A model generated the notes under the pieces. The model was given only the letters and a program-made list of their open reading frames with translations, did no database searches and was not told the origin of the DNA. A DNA stretch of 15,522 bases from CAZBUB01 sp046546355 (GTDB taxonomy: Bacteria; Desulfobacterota; Desulfovibrionia; Desulfovibrionales; Desulfothermaceae). The translations under genes were made by a program, and so were the position numbers. The stretch is taken from positions 1 through 15,522 of the forward strand of contig JBKGXZ010000034.1 of the NCBI GenBank assembly GCA_046546355.1, given 5' to 3'. How positions within the stretch are numbered: the stretch's first letter is position 1; every line of letters starts with the position of its first letter. Below are positions 1 through 6,160 of this stretch, in pieces.

Positions 1-200
1 GTAAATGAGACCTTGATCAAGTGTTTCATTGCTTTCATAATCAAGAATGCTATTAGAGCTACATAGATTTGGCTCATTACAGCATTTTCTGTTCTCCAAT
101 GTCCGATTGTACACCATGCATCTATAAGATAAGGTTCTCGCCATTTTTCTGCAAGTCTCCCCCATGCGTGACACTTTGAATGATATACCTGGGAATGAAG
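1..200 (-). pseudogene. Possible C-terminal remnant of an IS4-type DDE transposase
   Basis: On the minus strand one frame is open from about 200 down to the left edge (stop codon at 203-201), giving about 66 codons. It includes the stretch ENAVMSQIYVALIAFLIM, which resembles the conserved 'S-x-N-A-V-x-x-Q-I-x-x-A-L-I-A' block near the C-terminus of IS4-family transposases. No start codon with a ribosome site is visible, and the frame is blocked where the catalytic part should be, so this looks like a truncated, decayed copy whose last residues lie outside the window. The stretch looks AT-richer than the nif genes. The family assignment rests on one short motif and is tentative; no terminal inverted repeat was identified. 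Confidence 0.4.
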
Positions 201-560
201 TCATATCCAGGCTTGTATGAAGGCCAGTTGGCAGAAAGCTTGATTGTTCAAGATGTCAGAAAAGATAGGAGACCCAAAATGAGGCTGCCGTCAGACTTCA
301 GGTATACAATGGCCTGAAAGCTGGCAGTCAATTGTCTTCTCCGACATTGATGGCCCCGTGGTGATTCTATTTGTATGTGTGTAAGGTTTGGGCTTTAATA
401 AGCGACGAAGACTATCGTGCACAATGAGTCCTCGCTCATCTTTGGAAAAGGATCAGGCTCAAGAGAAGAGGCCCTGGGTATCTCAGCCCAGGGGTTGTCA
501 GGAACGGGTCGTCCTGGTACATGTTTTTTTGCCTAACTTTGGTGCTAGAGATAAGGCTCT
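201..560. other. Gene-free stretch upstream of the riboswitch
   Basis: I see no convincing coding region here. A short frame starting at 388 runs into the riboswitch and has no family features, so I do not call it. A small inverted repeat, CCCTGGG (472-478) and CCCAGGG (487-493) with an 8-nt loop, is present without a following T-run. The promoter for the riboswitch transcript should lie near the right end; the best candidate I can see is TTGCCT (529-534) 17 nt before TAAGGC (552-557), a poor match to the sigma-70 consensus. Confidence 0.4.
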
Positions 561-573
561 TTTCAAATTATCC

Positions 574-757
574 AGACCTTCGGTGGCCAGAATGGCCAAA
601 ATAGGGAAGCCGGTGAAATTCCGGCACGGTCCCGCCGCTGTGAGTGGGGACGAGGTCCGCATAAATCCACTTTGATGTAAGCTAGATAGCGCGAAGCATC
701 AGGGGAAGGAGCGGATAGTAGAAAGATCCATAAGTCAGAAGACCTGCCGAAGGGTCT
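574..757 (+). promoter_or_regulatory. Cobalamin (B12) riboswitch
   Basis: The core elements of the adenosylcobalamin riboswitch are present in order. A stem GCCGG (609-613)/CCGGC (621-625) encloses the TGAAATT loop, followed by the conserved GGTCCCGCCGCTGTGA (628-643), a peripheral region of about 90 nt, and the B12 box AGTCAGAAGACCTGCC (733-748). The closing P1 helix pairs AGACCTTCGG (574-583) with CCGAAGGGTCT (747-757) with one bulge. The roughly 185-nt length fits the class with extended peripheral arms. These elements normally reduce expression of downstream genes when B12 is plentiful. Here the aptamer is followed by an intrinsic terminator and then a ferredoxin/AOR operon. CCTGC (743-747) in the B12 box is complementary to GCAGG (766-770), a possible switching pair. 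Confidence 0.95.
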
Positions 758-778
758 TAAATCTTGCAGGGAGATGGT

Positions 779-836
779 AAATCCCCAAGCTTGTCTGCCC
801 TTTTTTTCTGGGGCGGACTGGTTTGGGGATTTTTTA
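779..836 (+). terminator. Intrinsic terminator in the riboswitch expression platform
   Basis: The lower stem is a perfect 10-bp pairing of AAATCCCCAA (779-788) with TTGGGGATTT (823-832). The upper stem pairs GTCTGCCC (793-800) with GGGCGGAC (811-818) with one G-U pair. A run of six T follows at 830-835. It sits about 20 nt after the B12 aptamer and 28 nt before the first gene, where transcription attenuation would be expected. A competing weak hairpin GGGA (769-772)/TCCC (782-785) would use part of the 5' arm and could act as antiterminator. Confidence 0.88.
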
Positions 837-863
837 TTTAGCAGACCATAGGAGTATCCTCTT

Positions 864-1154
864 ATGAAGAAACGGCCTTTAATATTAGTGAATCCTGAAA
901 ATTGCCGGGGCTGCAGGAGCTGTGAAGTTGCCTGCGCCTGGAGGAATAAAGGAGCGTTTAATCCGCGTTTGTCCGGCATACATGTCATGAAGCTGGACAA
1001 TGCAGGCATGGATTATCCTGTCCTGAGCTCTGAGTGTCTGGAATGGTTTTGTGGCAAGCAAGCCCCTCAGGCCAGCAGGGCATATGAGCCTGCCTGTGTC
1101 ACTGCTTGTCAATTTCAAGCCCTGAGACTGAACCCGGAGGTGGAGGATGAGTAA
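864..1154 (+). CDS. Dicluster [4Fe-4S] ferredoxin-like subunit of the AOR
   Basis: This 96-residue protein has two four-cysteine groups: C14-x2-C17-x2-C20-x3-C24 and C58-x4-C63-x14-C78-x3-C82. That arrangement fits two [4Fe-4S] clusters in the style of HycB/DmsB-type electron-transfer subunits. No signal peptide or membrane segment is visible, so it should be cytoplasmic. It starts at an ATG preceded by AGGAG (850-854) with 9-nt spacing. The last codons overlap the start of the AOR gene by 8 nt, pointing to translational coupling and a shared complex. It is the first gene after the B12 riboswitch and terminator. The likely role is carrying electrons between the AOR large subunit and a ferredoxin or another partner; the physiological partner cannot be read from the sequence. 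Confidence 0.85.
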   Translation: MKKRPLILVNPENCRGCRSCEVACAWRNKGAFNPRLSGIHVMKLDNAGMDYPVLSSECLEWFCGKQAPQASRAYEPACVTACQFQALRLNPEVEDE

Positions 1155-3060
1155 AGGATATTTTGGGTGGAGCGGAAGAATCTTGCAGGTGGATCTGGAC
1201 AGCAAAGAGATACAAAAGCTCCCCCTGCCGGAGGATTTGGCCCTCAAATTCATTGGCCAGTCCGGCGTGAATGCAGCCCTTCTCTACAGGCTTTGTCCGC
1301 CGAAGATAAGGCCATTTGATCCTAAAGCTCCCTTGATCTTCGGAGTAGGTCCCCTAGGTGGGACCCCGGCACCGTGTTCTGGGAGGTTTAGCGTGACCTT
1401 CAAGTCCCCTCTAACCGGCATATTTGCCGATTCCAACTGTGGCGGGCACTTCGGGCCAGAACTCAAGATGGCCGGCTTTGATCACTTGATTGTCACCGGT
1501 GCCTCAGATCACCCGGTATATCTGCTGATAGATAATGGTCAGATCGAGCTCAGAAGCGCAACAGAGCTATGGGGATTGAACACCAGCGAGACAGAGGAAC
1601 ACATCAAGAGCGAGCTCGGGGACAGGACCTTTCAGATTGCCTGCATAGGTCCTGCCGGAGAAAGCCTGGTCCGGTTTGCGGCCATAATAGCCAATAAGGC
1701 CAGGGCAGCAGCTCGAGGCGGGCCGGGCGCAGTCATGGGGGCCAAAAAGCTCAAGGCCATTGCGGTCAGGGGAGATCTAGGGCTTAAAATCTGGGATCCG
1801 GCAGGATTTGAAACCGCCTGTCAGAAAGCGCAGCAGGCCATTGTTGAGGATCCCCTGTACTCCCAGGCCAGTACCTATGGGACCGCCTGCATTACCGGCA
1901 TGGCCCAGGCCTTGGGTTTCCTGCCCACCCGCAATTTCCAGGAATCCACTTTCGAAGGCGCATCCTGCATGTTCGGTGATGTTATTCAGAACAACTACTT
2001 GACCAGGCACAAGGGATGTTTCAATTGCCCGATCAGCTGCAGCAAGTATTGTACTGTTTCCAGCGGAGAATACAAAGGCACTGAGGGCGAGGGGCCGGAG
2101 TACGAAAGCATTACCGCATTCAGTGCTAAGTGCGGAAACAGTAATCTGCCCTCTGTGCTGCATGCCAACATGATCTGCAATAGGCTAGGGCTGGATACTA
2201 TCAGCGCTGGCAGTACCATCGCCTGGGCTATGGAATGCTTTGAAAGGGGGATTTTGACCCAAGGGACTGCAGGTCTGGACCTGGCCTTTGGCAATCACCA
2301 GCAGATGAACGAGTTACTGTATCTGATAGCGCATAGACAGGGGATTGGCGATATTTTGGCCAAAGGGGCCCTGCAGGCCTCAAGGCAAATAGGCGGAGAG
2401 GACTATGTGGTGCACAACAAGGGACTGGAGTATCCAGGAGTGGATGTCAGGGGGACCAAGGGGATGGCCCTGGGGTTTGCAGTGTCCCCCAGGGGCGGAG
2501 ACCACCTTAAAGGACTCCCTTTGTTTGAGGTGGCCCCGGATGTCTATAACAAAGAGATGCAGCAGGAACTAGGCATCTCGCCCGGGGGCTCGTATTGGCT
2601 GGAATACGAGGGTAAGCCAGGATTCATGCGTTGGCACGAGGACTGGCACTGCGTGGTAGATTCTCTGGGGCTCTGCAAGCTGGAAGGCATCGCCATCAAG
2701 CCTCTATTTCCCAGGCACTTCCTGGAGCTCTTTCAGACAGCAACGGGGTGCAAACTGGATATAGAGGATCTGAGACGGGCCGGGGAGAGGATCTGGAACC
2801 TGGAGAGGGCCTTCAATGCAAGATTGGGGCTAGGCAAGAAGGAGGATATGCCTCCCAGCAGGATGCTAAAAGACCCTATCCGTACTGGTCCAGCCATGGG
2901 GGAGCTCCTGGAAGAGGAGAAGTTCATGTCCATGCTTGAGGAGTACTATCGTCAGCGCGGATGGGATCCGGACTCCGGGATTCCTGACTCTGAAAAACTG
3001 AAGGAGCTGGGTCTGGAGCAGATCTCAGTGTCTCAGTGTCAACCCAGCGTTTATTTTTAA
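1147..3060 (+). CDS. Aldehyde:ferredoxin oxidoreductase (tungsten-pterin, AOR family)
   Basis: A 637-residue protein of normal AOR-family length. Enzymes of this family oxidise aldehydes to carboxylic acids, or run the reverse, at a tungsten bis-pyranopterin site and pass electrons to ferredoxin. Cysteines that would bind the [4Fe-4S] cluster are C291-x2-C294-x3-C298, plus C510 in DSLGLC (505-510); the spacing parallels the characterised Pyrococcus AOR. The AARGGPGAVMGAKKLKA block, GPEYE (316-320), DTISAG and D452-H453 in SPRGGDHLKG match family cofactor and active-site regions. GGAGG (1136-1140) lies 6 nt before the ATG, inside the end of the ferredoxin gene. No maturation or tungstate-transport gene is adjacent. 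Substrate is unknown; other AOR-family members act on formaldehyde, glyceraldehyde-3-phosphate or aromatic acyl-CoA. The B12 riboswitch upstream is unusual for this family. Confidence 0.92.
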   Translation: MSKGYFGWSGRILQVDLDSKEIQKLPLPEDLALKFIGQSGVNAALLYRLCPPKIRPFDPKAPLIFGVGPLGGTPAPCSGRFSVTFKSPLTGIFADSNCGGHFGPELKMAGFDHLIVTGASDHPVYLLIDNGQIELRSATELWGLNTSETEEHIKSELGDRTFQIACIGPAGESLVRFAAIIANKARAAARGGPGAVMGAKKLKAIAVRGDLGLKIWDPAGFETACQKAQQAIVEDPLYSQASTYGTACITGMAQALGFLPTRNFQESTFEGASCMFGDVIQNNYLTRHKGCFNCPISCSKYCTVSSGEYKGTEGEGPEYESITAFSAKCGNSNLPSVLHANMICNRLGLDTISAGSTIAWAMECFERGILTQGTAGLDLAFGNHQQMNELLYLIAHRQGIGDILAKGALQASRQIGGEDYVVHNKGLEYPGVDVRGTKGMALGFAVSPRGGDHLKGLPLFEVAPDVYNKEMQQELGISPGGSYWLEYEGKPGFMRWHEDWHCVVDSLGLCKLEGIAIKPLFPRHFLELFQTATGCKLDIEDLRRAGERIWNLERAFNARLGLGKKEDMPPSRMLKDPIRTGPAMGELLEEEKFMSMLEEYYRQRGWDPDSGIPDSEKLKELGLEQISVSQCQPSVYF

Positions 3061-3328
3061 AAAAGCATGTGATGCGCCAGCTTCTGCTCGTGTGAAACAA
3101 GGGCATAACCCATGGATTTTTTCCTCGAACGTCCCTTTAAGCTCTGACAATCCAGCCAGCCGAAGGCGCAGCCAAAGGCAGCGAAGCATCCCTACAGACT
3201 CGGTTGCCACCTTATAGCGCTTCGCCTCTCTCATTGAATGCTCGTGGCTGACACACTTTCCTCAAAAAAGGGCTGATGCAGCTCATATACTTTCCCTGGA
3301 CCTGATTTGTCAAAGCATAAGCCTGCCT
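3061..3328. other. Convergent intergenic region with imperfect short repeats
   Basis: This lies between the AOR stop and the stop of the opposing nifV gene. It holds a near-tandem repeat: CAGCCGAAGGCG (3157-3168), CAGCCAAAGGCA (3169-3180) and a partial unit GCGAAGCA (3181-3188). GCGAAGC (3181-3187) and GCTTCGC (3219-3225) form a 7-bp inverted repeat. A 69-codon minus-strand frame (3234-3025) covers it and runs into the AOR 3' end; its Leu-Arg-rich text follows from the DNA repeat, so I do not call it a gene. No convincing intrinsic terminator is visible for either flanking gene, only a weak GGG/CCC hairpin near 3102-3112 before a short T-run. Confidence 0.45.
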
Positions 3329-4462
3329 TTACTCAGAGTGCGGCCTTGGGGGCCTTTGCCTCACAAGCCCTGCCAGTTCCTCATGGCACAAGGGGCGTCC
3401 CAGCCTGCGCGCATACTCACGAACCCAGGCTGCGGTTTGCCGGACTGCTTCCTGGTCATAAGCACACTCCGGCTGCAGCCTTTGCAAGGCTCCTCGTATG
3501 GCTGCCCTGCCGCTTTTTTCCCCCCAGCCCAGGCGGCGCTCTGACTGGCTGACTCCGATTTGCTCCGGACTGAAGGGCTCGAACAGGGCTGGATCCTGCA
3601 TGAGGCCCTGGACATGCAGGCCGCTTTCCGCGGCAAAGATGTCAGGGCCGCAGACAGGCTTTTGCCCTGGGATATTTATCCCGACCATGGCTGCCACTTC
3701 CTGGCAGAGCTCACGTATTCTGGGCAACTGGAATTTCTCCAGATTCTGGCCCAGGCAGAGATAGGCGGCTACTTCCTCCAGCCTGGCAATACCGCAGCGT
3801 TCCCCCAGACCCAGGGTAGAAACGTCCGCCCAGGCCGCACCGCTTTCCAGGGCGCTGACTGCGTTGGCTGTGGCCATGCCCAGGTCGTTGTGGCAATGGA
3901 CGGCCACTTCTCCAGGGAAGATATTGGATACCTCGCTCACCAGGACAGTTGTCCGGCTCGGGGTGAGGAGGCCCACGGTATCCGCAATCCGGATGCGGTC
4001 CGCTCCTGCGGCAGCTGCTTTGCGGGTCAGGCTGATAAGCTGCTTCAGCTCAGCCCGGGAGGCATCCTCCAGGCCAATGCAGATCAGCTCCAACCCCAGA
4101 TCCCGGCCGACTTGGATAATACTGCCCACGGACTCCAGGACTGCTTCCGGTCTGCGGCCCAGGCGCGCAGAGCTGTGCCTGCTGGAGGCAGGAATGCCTA
4201 TGGTGACCCGGGAAATGCCCAGCCGGGCTGCCCACAAGAGATCTTCCGCCTTCATCCGGCACCACAGGCTCAAGGGCGGCAACAGGGGCAGCTTTTGAGC
4301 CTGCTGCAGCAAAGCTGGAACATCCTGCTTGCCCGCCCAGCCGATCTCTATTTCGCCTACTCCGGTTGGGGCCAGCATCTCCAGAATCCGCAGGCAGTCC
4401 TGCAGACTGAAGGACACCCCATAGGCCTGGGCCCCTTCCCTTAAAGTGGAATCGATGAGCAT
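3329..4462 (-). CDS. nifV: Homocitrate synthase-like protein (NifV)
   Basis: A 377-residue member of the DRE-TIM metallolyase family, which condenses acetyl-CoA with 2-oxo acids. In a nif cluster the expected reaction is acetyl-CoA plus 2-oxoglutarate to homocitrate, the organic ligand of FeMo-co. Visible motifs are DSTLREGAQ (4-12), H189-C-H191-N-D193 for the divalent metal, ADTVG (160-164), GERCG (220-224), and a C-terminal AESGLHVQG then FEPFSPEQIG block typical of NifV/AksA-like proteins. Two motif positions differ from the usual: REG instead of RDG (Glu9) and GERCGIA instead of GERAGNA. A strong AAGGAGGGG ribosome site precedes the ATG at 4462. It is transcribed away from nifH, with about 370 nt shared between them. 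A re-citrate or citramalate synthase is the alternative, but location favours homocitrate. Confidence 0.82.
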   Translation of the reverse strand: MLIDSTLREGAQAYGVSFSLQDCLRILEMLAPTGVGEIEIGWAGKQDVPALLQQAQKLPLLPPLSLWCRMKAEDLLWAARLGISRVTIGIPASSRHSSARLGRRPEAVLESVGSIIQVGRDLGLELICIGLEDASRAELKQLISLTRKAAAAGADRIRIADTVGLLTPSRTTVLVSEVSNIFPGEVAVHCHNDLGMATANAVSALESGAAWADVSTLGLGERCGIARLEEVAAYLCLGQNLEKFQLPRIRELCQEVAAMVGINIPGQKPVCGPDIFAAESGLHVQGLMQDPALFEPFSPEQIGVSQSERRLGWGEKSGRAAIRGALQRLQPECAYDQEAVRQTAAWVREYARRLGRPLCHEELAGLVRQRPPRPHSE

Positions 4463-4520
4463 GTCCCCTCCTTATAGCTCAACAGCAAGACATTTATCTC
4501 AAAACCCAGTCTGCAGCATG

Positions 4521-4568
4521 CAAGAATCGGGCGCTGCAGTGCGGACTCGCTGCACTGAGCGAATCTTG
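4521..4568. repeat. Imperfect inverted repeat in the nifV/nifH intergenic region
   Basis: Outer arms CAAGAATCG (4521-4529) and CGAATCTTG (4560-4568) pair with one mismatch. Inner arms CAGTGC (4537-4542) and GCACTG (4552-4557) pair perfectly around a 9-nt loop. The internal loop is asymmetric. It lies 58 nt upstream of nifV and about 225 nt upstream of the expected nifH transcript start. It could be an operator or a structure in the nifV leader; no T-run that would make it a clear terminator follows on the plus strand. Confidence 0.5.
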
Positions 4569-4656
4569 GCGGGGCAGGGATCCCAGGGAATAGAGGCGCT
4601 GGGAGCAGCTGTTCTTGCCTCTGGGTGATCGCAGAGTTGACCTTGACGTACGCAGC

Positions 4657-4688
4657 TACGATTTTGTCTGCAAAGCCTACCATTTTGT
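4657..4688 (+). promoter_or_regulatory. Direct repeats, candidate activator-binding sites for nifH
   Basis: TACGATTTTGT (4657-4667) and TACCATTTTGT (4678-4688) match at 10 of 11 positions and are exactly 21 bp apart, two turns of the helix. They lie about 105-136 bp before the transcript start predicted from the sigma-54 promoter, the usual place for enhancer-binding proteins. They are flanked by AGCTAC (4655-4660, overlapping the first copy) and GTAGCT (4687-4692, overlapping the second). They do not fit TGT-N10-ACA; the link to NifA is inference. Confidence 0.5.
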
Positions 4689-4766
4689 AGCTTCCCCTGT
4701 GCTGGCCGCAAGGCAGCCAGGCCGTCAATGCCCCTGCAGCTTGCTGATTTCCCTTTTGCCTCCCTG

Positions 4767-4781
4767 TGGCACGTTCCTTGC
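4767..4781 (+). promoter_or_regulatory. Sigma-54 (-24/-12) promoter of nifH
   Basis: TGGCACGTTCCTTGC is an exact match to TGGCAC-N5-TTGC, with GG at 4768-4769 and GC at 4780-4781 in correct spacing. Transcription should begin near 4793, 37 nt before the nifH ATG at 4830. Because the promoter lies downstream of the in-frame ATG at 4728 and spans the region before 4794, it rules out the longer NifH readings starting upstream. It predicts dependence on a bacterial enhancer-binding protein such as the NifA encoded at the right end of the window. Confidence 0.92.
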
Positions 4782-4829
4782 CATGAAAGGGCCATGGACG
4801 AAATTCAAACCAGGATCAGGAGGCAAAAA

Positions 4830-5660
4830 ATGCGCAAGATCGCTATTTACGGCAAGGGCGGCATCGGCAAATCCACAACTACCCAGAACACAGTAGCCGG
4901 CCTGGCAGAGATGGGCCGCAAGGTCATGGTCGTGGGCTGCGATCCCAAAGCGGATTCCACCCGTTTGCTGTTGGGTGGCCTGAGCCAGAAGTCGGTTTTG
5001 GACACCCTGCGCGAAGAAGGCGAGGACGTGGAGTTGGATGATATCCGGATCCCTGGCTACGGCAACAGCTTCTGCGTGGAATCCGGGGGGCCAGAACCTG
5101 GAGTGGGCTGCGCCGGCCGGGGCATCATCACTTCCATCAATATGCTGGAGTCCTTGGGGGCCTATGAGGAAAGCCAGAATCTGGACTACGCCTTCTACGA
5201 TGTGCTGGGAGACGTGGTCTGCGGCGGCTTTGCCATGCCCATCCGGGACGGCAAGGCCCAGGAAATCTACATTGTCTGTTCCGGGGAGATGATGGCCATG
5301 TATGCAGCCAACAACATCTGCAAAGGCATCCAGAAGTATGCAGAGACCGGAGGGGTGCGTCTGGCAGGGCTGATCTGCAACAGCCGCAACGTGGACAATG
5401 AGGAAGAAATGATCGCTGAGCTGGCCCGCAGGCTGGGAACCAGGATGATCTATTTTGTGCCCCGGGACAACATGGTCCAGAAAGCGGAGATCAATCGGCG
5501 CACGGTTATCGATTACGCCCCGGAGCATCCCCAGGCGGATCACTACCGCAACTTGGCCCGGGCCATAGATGACAACCAGGATTTTGTGATCCCTACTCCC
5601 CTGGAGATCGAGGATCTGGAACAGCTGTTGCTGGAATACGGGATCCTGGAAATGGCCTGA
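4830..5660 (+). CDS. nifH: Nitrogenase iron protein NifH
   Basis: A 276-residue homodimeric ATPase that passes electrons one at a time from ferredoxin or flavodoxin to NifDK; it also serves in cofactor assembly. The P-loop GKGGIGKST is at residues 8-16. Cys94 (in GCAGRG) and Cys131 (in DVVCGG) bind the single [4Fe-4S] cluster shared by the dimer. Arg97 is the residue that DraT ADP-ribosylates in species that have that system. The start at 4830 has AGGAGG 6 nt upstream and lies after the sigma-54 promoter; an in-frame ATG at 4728 precedes the promoter and is rejected. A stem-loop begins 2 nt after the stop. The sequence style, followed by nifI1 and nifI2, fits the anaerobe-type Mo nitrogenases rather than the proteobacterial group I. 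Confidence 0.98.
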   Translation: MRKIAIYGKGGIGKSTTTQNTVAGLAEMGRKVMVVGCDPKADSTRLLLGGLSQKSVLDTLREEGEDVELDDIRIPGYGNSFCVESGGPEPGVGCAGRGIITSINMLESLGAYEESQNLDYAFYDVLGDVVCGGFAMPIRDGKAQEIYIVCSGEMMAMYAANNICKGIQKYAETGGVRLAGLICNSRNVDNEEEMIAELARRLGTRMIYFVPRDNMVQKAEINRRTVIDYAPEHPQADHYRNLARAIDDNQDFVIPTPLEIEDLEQLLLEYGILEMA

Positions 5661-5662
5661 TT

Positions 5663-5690
5663 GGGCATGCTGCTGGGAGCAAAGCATGCC
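5663..5690 (+). terminator. Stem-loop immediately after nifH (no T-tract)
   Basis: GGCATGC (5664-5670) pairs with GCATGCC (5684-5690), extended inside by TGCT (5671-5674)/AGCA (5678-5681) with a two-A bulge and a GGG loop. It begins just after the nifH stop. With no T-run it is unlikely to be a full intrinsic terminator. It more likely stabilises or processes the nifH mRNA 3' end, which would give more NifH than NifDK; that role is inference. Confidence 0.65.
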
Positions 5691-5793
5691 GGGCTAAGAC
5701 AGAGCATAAGGCTTAAGGCAGGGCTCCAAATGCAACCAAGCTTGCAAGAGCAAAAGCCTGAACCAAAACCCGCGAGCTATGAAGGAGTGAATC

Positions 5794-6117
5794 ATGATCA
5801 TGGTCAAGGCCATTGTCAGGCCGGAAAAGAGCGCATCAGTCATGCAGGCCCTTTTTGAAGCCGGATATCCGGCTGTGACCAAGCTGGAAGTGGCCGGAAG
5901 GGGCAAGCAGAGGGGGCTGAAGCTGGGAGAGGTGGTGTATGACGAGCTGCCCAAGGAGCTGCTCATAGTGGTGGTGCCTGATGCTGACAAGGATTATGTG
6001 CTGGAGGCGATCATGGGCAGCGCCCGGGTGGGCCAGGGCTCTTTCGGAGACGGCAAGGTGTTCGTAACCCCAGTGAACGAGGTGTACACAGTCAGCTCAG
6101 GGGTCAAGGAGGCCTGA
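5794..6117 (+). CDS. nifI1: PII-like nitrogenase regulator NifI1
   Basis: A 107-residue GlnB-family protein. It starts MIMVKAIVRPEK and carries a PII-like core with a T-loop segment around GRGKQRGLKLGEVVYDEL and a C-terminal GDGKVFVTPV strand, the usual end of the PII fold. In methanogens NifI1 and NifI2 form a complex that binds NifDK and blocks activity when ammonium is added, relieved by 2-oxoglutarate; the same is inferred here. The start at 5794 has AGGAG 6 nt upstream; an alternative ATG at 5800 would be 12 nt away. The position between nifH and nifD is diagnostic. The 133-nt gap after nifH contains the stem-loop. Confidence 0.93.
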   Translation: MIMVKAIVRPEKSASVMQALFEAGYPAVTKLEVAGRGKQRGLKLGEVVYDELPKELLIVVVPDADKDYVLEAIMGSARVGQGSFGDGKVFVTPVNEVYTVSSGVKEA

Positions 6118-6160
6118 TCCGAAAAAAAGCAGTGCAGACAACTTTATCTACGGAGGGTCT

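Larger units (their letters stand above)
4463..4829. promoter_or_regulatory. Divergent nifV/nifH regulatory region
   Basis: This gene-free stretch separates the divergent nifV and nifH starts. It contains, left to right, an imperfect inverted repeat (4521-4568), a pair of direct repeats (4657-4688), the sigma-54 promoter (4767-4781) and the nifH ribosome site AGGAGG (4818-4823). I scanned for the canonical NifA site TGT-N10-ACA and found none. I could not identify a convincing promoter for nifV on the minus strand. Confidence 0.6.

Noticed and set aside
388..675. 95-codon plus-strand frame
   Set aside because: It runs through the 5' half of the cobalamin aptamer, has no ribosome site of note and no family features.
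3025..3234. 69-codon minus-strand frame rich in Leu and Arg
   Set aside because: It overlaps the AOR 3' end, and its repetitive text mirrors the DNA repeats; there is no support as a protein.
3560..4444. 294-codon plus-strand frame opposite nifV
   Set aside because: It is a shadow of the nifV frame with no family features, and nifV has clear motifs and a ribosome site.
4728..4829. Upstream in-frame start for NifH
   Set aside because: The sigma-54 promoter at 4767-4781 lies downstream of this ATG, and the 4830 start has AGGAGG and matches the NifH N-terminus.
4725..5687. 320-codon minus-strand frame opposite nifH
   Set aside because: It is a shadow of nifH produced by its codon use; no recognisable domain.
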